Shown here one piece after another: positions 59,244 through 64,000 of a stretch of DNA of 64,000 bases. The position numbers and the translations under genes are program-made. The notes under the pieces are model-generated. The model was not told the DNA's origin. It saw only the letters and a program-made list of their open reading frames with translations, and made no database searches. Position 1 is the first letter of the stretch. Every line of letters begins with the position of its first letter. The stretch is from Glacieibacterium arshaanense (GTDB lineage Bacteria; Pseudomonadota; Alphaproteobacteria; Sphingomonadales; Sphingomonadaceae): the NCBI RefSeq assembly GCF_004681125.1, contig NZ_SIHO01000001.1, forward strand, positions 879,149 through 943,148, read 5' to 3'.

Positions 59244-62200
59244 ATGGCCTTTGCACCTTTCGTCCATCTTCGCGTCCAGTCGTCCTATTCGATGCTCGAA
59301 GGCGCGGTACAGCCGGCAGAGCTCGTCAAGCGCGTCGCCAAGGCGCGGATGCCGGCGATGGCGCTGGTCGATCGCAATAACCTGTTCGGCGCGATGGAGT
59401 TTTCCGACTACGCGTTCGGTGCCGGGGTCCAACCGATTATCGGCGTCACCATCGCCGTCGAGCGCCCCGGTCCGCGCGGGCCGCTCGCCAAGCGCGTCGA
59501 TGACTGGCTGGTGGTGCTCGCGCAGGACGAAGCGGGCTATGCCAACCTCATCGAACTCGTCAGCAAGGCGCATCTTGAGGCTGAAGGCGCGCCCGCATTG
59601 CGGCTGGCCGACTTCGAAGGCCACACCGACGGCCTGATCGCTTTGACCGCCGGCCCAGAAGGGGCGCTGGCGAGGCTGCTCGCCGAAGGCCAGGACGCAA
59701 ACGCCTATGCCGACACGCTGCAGTCGCTGTTCGGCGACCGGCTCTATGTCGAAGTCAGCCGCACCGATGACCCGATTGAACGCAAGTCCGAGGCTGGGCT
59801 TATTGCGCTGGCACATGCGCGCGACTTGCCGCTGGTGGCCACCAATCCGGTGCGCTTTGCGGAAAGCAAAGGCCATGCCGCGCATGACGTGCTGTTGTGC
59901 ATCGCTGAGGGCGCCTATGTTGATACGCAGGAACGCAACCGCTCGAATCCGCATCATTGGCTCAAATCGCCATCCGAAATGGCGGTGCGCTTTGCCGACC
60001 TGCCCGAAGCCTGCGCCAACACGCTCGTTGTGGCGCAGCGCTGCGCGGTCAAGGCGCCGAGCCGCGCGCCGATCCTGCCGAGCCTCGCCGGTGACCCGGA
60101 GGCCGAGGGGCGGGCGCTCGCGGCGGACGCTGCCGCCGGTCTCGAAGACCGTTTGGCTCGACTGGGCGTCACCGGCGATGCGCGTAAAGTCTATGACGAA
60201 CGGCTGGCGTTCGAAATCGGCGTTATCAACACGATGGGCTTTGCCGGCTACTTCCTCATCGTTGCCGACTTCATAAAATGGGCCAAGGCCGCCGATATTC
60301 CGGTCGGGCCGGGCCGCGGCTCGGGTGCCGGTTCGCTGGTTGCCTGGTCACTGACCATCACTGACCTCGATCCGATTGAGCAAGGCCTGCTGTTCGAGCG
60401 CTTTCTCAACCCCGAACGCGTGTCGATGCCCGACTTCGATATCGATTTCTGCGAAACTCGCCGCGATGAGGTCATCCGCTATGTCCAGCAGCGATATGGC
60501 AGTGCGCAGGTCGCCCAGATCATCACCTTCGGACGCTTGAAGGCGCGAGCCGTGCTTAAGGACGTTGGCCGCGTGTTGCAGATGCCATACGGGCAGGTCG
60601 ACCGTCTGGCGAAGCTGGTGCCGAACCTCCCCGCCGATCCGTGGACGCTCGAACGCGCGCTCAACGGCATCAGCGAAATGGTCGCGGAGCGCGAGCGTGA
60701 CCCCAAGGTCGCGCATCTGCTTGAAATTGCGCTGCAGCTCGAAGGCTTGCCGCGGCATAGCTCAACGCATGCGGCGGGCGTGGTGATCGGCGACCGGCCA
60801 CTGTCGCAGCTCGTACCAATGTACCGCGACCCGCGTTCGGACATGGGGGTGACGCAGTTTGACATGAAGTTCGTCGAAAAGGCCGGGCTGGTGAAGTTCG
60901 ACTTTCTCGGGCTCAAGACGCTGTCGGTTCTCGACCGCGCGGTCAAGTTGCTCAAGCGGCGTGGTATCGAGCTCGATTTGACGACCTTGCCGTGGGATGA
61001 CGAACCCAGTTACCAGCTGATGGCACGCGGTGACACTGTCGGGGTGTTCCAGCTCGAATCCGAAGGCATGCGACGCACGCTGGCACAAGTGCGCCCCGAT
61101 CGATTCGGCGACATCGTCGCGCTTGTCGCGCTGTATCGTCCCGGCCCGATGGACAATATCCCGCAGTTTGCGCGCCGTAAGAACGGCGAGGAAGCACCCG
61201 ACTATCTGCACCCGTCGCTCGAGGAGTTGCTCAAGGAAACCTACGGTGTCATCATTTATCAGGAACAGGTGATGCGCATCGCGCAGATCCTCGCGGGCTA
61301 CAGCCTCGGCGAAGCCGATCTGCTGCGGCGCGCCATGGGCAAGAAGATCCAGGCCGAAATGGACGCGCAAAAGGCGCGCTTTCTGGAGGGCGCCAAGGCC
61401 AATGATGTCGACGCCAAGCAGGCGAGCGGTATCTTCGATCTCGTCAACAAATTCGCCGGCTACGGCTTCAACAAGAGCCACGCCGCCGCCTATGCGCTGA
61501 TTGCCTATCAGACGGCGTTCCTTAAGGCGCACCACCCGACCGAATTCTTCGCTGCTTCTATGGCGTACGACATTTCAAATACCGACAAGCTGGCACAGTT
61601 CGTCGACGACATGACGCGCAGCGGCGTCAAATGCCTGCCGCCGTGCATCAACGCCAGCAGCGCCGATTTCGCGGTCGAAATCCATGACGGCAAGCCCGCG
61701 GTGCGCTTTGCGCTGGCCGCACTCAAGGGTGTCGGCGAGAAAGCCATGGAGTCGATTGTCGCCGAGCGCACTGCGAAAGGTCCGTTCACTTCGCTCGCCG
61801 ATTTCGCACGGCGCATCGACCCGAAATTGCTCAACAAGCGCCAGCTCGAAAGCCTGATCGGTGCGGGCGCGTTCGACAGCCTCGATACCAACCGCGCCGG
61901 TGTTTTCGTGCTCGCCGAAGCGCTACTCAACACCGCGCAGGCCGCCGCGGCCGCACGCGCCAGCGCCCAGGTTGCGTTGTTCGGTGACGGCGAAAACGCG
62001 CTTGCCGACCGCAGCACCGCGATGCTGGTACCGCCAGGCAAGAACTGGACGCTCGCCGAGCGCATGGCCGCCGAAAAGGACGCCTTTGGCTTCTATTTCT
62101 CGGGCCACCCAGTCGACAGCTGGCGCCACATAACCGAAGCTAATGGCGCTAAAACCTATGCCGCCCACGCCGCGAGCGAAGGTCCTCCGGGTGGCGGCCG

Positions 62201-62726
62201 CTTGCCGGGCGTGCTCGCCGGGCTGATCGAAGCGGTGCAATGGCGCACGCCGCAGTCGGGGAAGGGTGGACGCTACCAGCTAGTGACGCTGTCAGACAGC
62301 AGCGGTGTGTACACTGCAAGCTGCTTTGACGAAAGCGCGCAGGCAGGCGTCGACCTAGCGTTGGCCGCGGGCGATGCCGTACTCATCGGTGGCGACCTGC
62401 AGTGGCGGCCGGGCGAGGATACGCCGCGCGTGTCGATCCGCAGCGTCCAGCCGCTCGAGCAGTTGGCGAAGCGGACGCGGTCCCGGCTGATTGTCGATGT
62501 TGATGGCGCGCGCACAGCATGCGCTGCAGCGATCGAGGACCTTGCGGCACTACTGCTGCCTTCACTGGGTGGACGCGGCGAAGTCATCTTGCGCATGAAG
62601 CTCGCCGACGGGCGCATCGCGGCGGTCAGCCTGGGTCGCGAGTACAGCATTGACGGCGAGCTGCGCGGCAGCGTTGAGCGCGTCGCGGGAGTCAATTCAG
62701 TCGAACTACGCGCTGTTTCGGCCTAG
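59244..62726 (+). CDS. dnaE: DNA polymerase III alpha subunit
   Basis: This replicative polymerase has 1160 residues. The N-terminal PHP domain begins FVHLRVQSSYSMLEGA. The palm contains PGRGSGAGSLVAWSL and PDFDIDFCETRRDEVI with catalytic aspartates (about 395-405). Helix-hairpin-helix and OB domains follow in the C-terminal third. ATG 59244 replaces a TTG six bases upstream. It is the main polymerase; the second, error-prone DnaE2 type is shorter. Confidence 0.97.
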   Translation: MAFAPFVHLRVQSSYSMLEGAVQPAELVKRVAKARMPAMALVDRNNLFGAMEFSDYAFGAGVQPIIGVTIAVERPGPRGPLAKRVDDWLVVLAQDEAGYANLIELVSKAHLEAEGAPALRLADFEGHTDGLIALTAGPEGALARLLAEGQDANAYADTLQSLFGDRLYVEVSRTDDPIERKSEAGLIALAHARDLPLVATNPVRFAESKGHAAHDVLLCIAEGAYVDTQERNRSNPHHWLKSPSEMAVRFADLPEACANTLVVAQRCAVKAPSRAPILPSLAGDPEAEGRALAADAAAGLEDRLARLGVTGDARKVYDERLAFEIGVINTMGFAGYFLIVADFIKWAKAADIPVGPGRGSGAGSLVAWSLTITDLDPIEQGLLFERFLNPERVSMPDFDIDFCETRRDEVIRYVQQRYGSAQVAQIITFGRLKARAVLKDVGRVLQMPYGQVDRLAKLVPNLPADPWTLERALNGISEMVAERERDPKVAHLLEIALQLEGLPRHSSTHAAGVVIGDRPLSQLVPMYRDPRSDMGVTQFDMKFVEKAGLVKFDFLGLKTLSVLDRAVKLLKRRGIELDLTTLPWDDEPSYQLMARGDTVGVFQLESEGMRRTLAQVRPDRFGDIVALVALYRPGPMDNIPQFARRKNGEEAPDYLHPSLEELLKETYGVIIYQEQVMRIAQILAGYSLGEADLLRRAMGKKIQAEMDAQKARFLEGAKANDVDAKQASGIFDLVNKFAGYGFNKSHAAAYALIAYQTAFLKAHHPTEFFAASMAYDISNTDKLAQFVDDMTRSGVKCLPPCINASSADFAVEIHDGKPAVRFALAALKGVGEKAMESIVAERTAKGPFTSLADFARRIDPKLLNKRQLESLIGAGAFDSLDTNRAGVFVLAEALLNTAQAAAAARASAQVALFGDGENALADRSTAMLVPPGKNWTLAERMAAEKDAFGFYFSGHPVDSWRHITEANGAKTYAAHAASEGPPGGGRLPGVLAGLIEAVQWRTPQSGKGGRYQLVTLSDSSGVYTASCFDESAQAGVDLALAAGDAVLIGGDLQWRPGEDTPRVSIRSVQPLEQLAKRTRSRLIVDVDGARTACAAAIEDLAALLLPSLGGRGEVILRMKLADGRIAAVSLGREYSIDGELRGSVERVAGVNSVELRAVSA

Positions 62727-62801
62727 CGCGTCGCGCACCTCAGGTTTGGCACGCTGCTGCGATTGGGTTATGATTACAGGCCAATTGTCGGAGTTGCCAT
62801 C

Positions 62802-63416
62802 ATGTCGTTTGTGCTGAAATCCGCAACCGCAGCCGCACTGATCGCGCTCGTCGTTCTCGCCGGGTGCGACAAACAGCCCAACCCGCCAAAGGTCGGAGAG
62901 GCCGAAGCAATTGCAACGCAGATACGTCTCGATGAAGCGCGCTGGCAGGCTGACTGGAAGGCACGCGATGCGCAGAAGTTGGCTGCACATTACACCGATG
63001 ATGCGGTGGTTATGATACCCGGCCGCGCCGTCGCGAAGGGTAGCACCGAAATTGCCGGCGCCATTGCCGGCGCGCTGACCGATCCACAATTTACGCTGGT
63101 CTTTGCAAGTGATGCGATCAGCGTCGCGGCTTCGGGCGATCTGGCGGTTTCGCGTGGCCGCTACATCGAAACCGACAGCGACCCGGTGACCAAGGCGCCG
63201 CTGACGACGCGCGGTAGCTATGTGACCGTCTACAAGCCGCAAGCCGACGGCAAATGGCGCGCGGTCTGGGATATCAACACCCCGTCAGCGCAGCCAAGTG
63301 ATGCCGCACTTGTCGAGGCCGTCGATGTTCCGGCAGCGCCGCTCGCGGCGCCTTCACCGGCACCAAAGACGTCTGCCGTAACGGCACCTGCACCGTCGAG
63401 CGCTGACCGGCTCTGA
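62802..63416 (+). CDS. DUF4440/SnoaL-like lipoprotein
   Basis: This protein of 204 residues has a lipobox (VVLAGC, Cys about 22) after a hydrophobic segment, so it is probably lipid-anchored. An NTF2-like fold follows (EARWQADWKARDAQKLAAHYTDDAVVMIPG, about 45-74, then VTVYKPQADGKWRAVWD). The tail is Pro/Ala-rich. The family includes ketosteroid-isomerase-like enzymes, but no substrate can be named. The ATG follows GGAG. Confidence 0.8.
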   Translation: MSFVLKSATAAALIALVVLAGCDKQPNPPKVGEAEAIATQIRLDEARWQADWKARDAQKLAAHYTDDAVVMIPGRAVAKGSTEIAGAIAGALTDPQFTLVFASDAISVAASGDLAVSRGRYIETDSDPVTKAPLTTRGSYVTVYKPQADGKWRAVWDINTPSAQPSDAALVEAVDVPAAPLAAPSPAPKTSAVTAPAPSSADRL

Positions 63417-63509
63417 TGGCCAGTGCGGCAAAACCCCGGTGATTGCGATTGTCGGCAATGCCCTTGCTGGTTATGGGAAGCCATTCAATCGTCTTCGAAA
63501 GCTTGTGCC

Positions 63510-63794
63510 ATGACCGCGCCCGAAACTGATGCCGACAAGGATGCGGTTGCTGCCGCGATCACCGATACGCCGCCTGACCATCTGTCAGCGACGCCGGGTA
63601 GCCCGTTCTATGACGAGGCAGTGCTGGCGCGCGGCATCGGCATCCGCTTCAACGGCGTTGAGCGCACCACCGTCGACGAATATTGCGTCTCCGAAGGCTG
63701 GGTGAAGCTCAGCGTTGGCAATGCCCGCGACCGCTATGGCCGCCCGATGACGATCAAGCAAAAGGGCATCGTCGAGCCTTACTTCAAGAGCTGA
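63510..63794 (+). CDS. DUF3297 family protein
   Basis: This small protein of 94 residues has the DUF3297 core (LSATPGSPFYDEAVLARGIG and VDEYCVSEGWVKLSVGNARDRYGRPMTIKQKGIVEPYF). The function is unknown; the family is widespread in alphaproteobacteria. The frame opens at 63423, but ATG 63510 gives the usual length. Confidence 0.88.
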   Translation: MTAPETDADKDAVAAAITDTPPDHLSATPGSPFYDEAVLARGIGIRFNGVERTTVDEYCVSEGWVKLSVGNARDRYGRPMTIKQKGIVEPYFKS

Positions 63795-63804
63795 TGCTTG
63801 CAGG

Positions 63805-64000
63805 TCATTTGACCGCCAGTTCCATCTGAACATCGTCGCCCTTGGCGGTAACGCTCTTGCCTGTCGCGACGAACACCCGCGCCGGATCGATCGCGGCGTC
63901 CGCCAGCAGTGCCTGCTTGACCGCATCGGCGCGCGCCTGGCCCAGTGCGGCAAGTTGCGAGTCGGTGGGCGCGAACTTCGGCCGTACCGCAGTTTCGAGC
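63805..64000 (-). CDS. DUF748-type protein, C-terminal end (runs off window)
   Basis: The last 64 codons of a minus-strand gene are visible. They read LAALGQARADAVKQALLADAAIDPARVFVATGK and end with LAVK, like the C terminus of large AsmA-related DUF748 envelope proteins. The remainder lies right of the window. Confidence 0.65.
   Translation of the reverse strand, partial: LETAVRPKFAPTDSQLAALGQARADAVKQALLADAAIDPARVFVATGKSVTAKGDDVQMELAVK

Overview
The window looks like the chromosome of an alphaproteobacterium, most consistent with Sphingomonadales. The evidence is GC-rich coding DNA across about 85% of it, an alphaproteobacterial SOS box (GTTC-N7-GTTC), a short-form ProRS, DUF2794 next to cysE, and the order ppiD-trpEGDC-moaC-moeA-lexA-comEC. 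The lineage is an inference from gene content and order; no rRNA is present.

Region 1 (1-9206) is visibly AT-richer, almost entirely minus-strand, and accessory. From the left edge it holds a CBASS anti-phage module (a CD-NTase cut by the window edge and a CapV-type patatin phospholipase). CapV is translationally overlapped by a serine recombinase with a res-like repeat cluster upstream. Then come a solo RES-domain protein, a secreted protein of eleven 8-residue GPGG repeats, and a single-chain nuclease-methyltransferase of the type ISP/IIG kind. The rest is an unknown protein, a 37-codon small ORF, a DUF6626-like protein and a candidate HUH endonuclease. The region ends at a tRNA-Pro(UGG) gene, which marks the change to GC-rich core genome.

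Region 2 (9361-18806) is metabolic and envelope housekeeping: a thioesterase, a thiolase, an MFS_2 transporter, a TauD-like dioxygenase with a divergent AraC regulator, DUF2252, MarC, an HNH protein and an Hsp70-like protein.

Region 3 (18964-30280) carries glmU-glmS and, divergently, gph-phoR followed by pstSCAB-phoU-phoB. A clear Pho box lies in front of pstS and a perfect 15-bp stem-loop lies between pstS and pstC, so the phosphate sensor, transporter and regulator form one block.

Region 4 (30284-38246) contains an SDR, a membrane protein, cysE-DUF2794, a PRC-barrel protein, and ahpCF with divergent oxyR. Three copies of a composite palindromic element sit at gene ends here. A 500-bp gap holds a promoter-like sequence over a near-perfect palindrome but no convincing gene.

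Region 5 (38250-51565) is mostly minus strand: gltX-gltA and the ppiD-trpEGDC-moaC-moeA run with many 4-bp overlaps, then lexA with its own SOS box. comEC, on the plus strand, is split by an in-frame amber codon.

Region 6 (51724-64000) holds tpiA, secG, pyrG, an outer-membrane-like protein, proS-lolC-lolD, dnaE, a lipoprotein, DUF3297 and the tail of a DUF748 protein. A minus-strand terminator at 55571-55601 has no annotated gene to serve.
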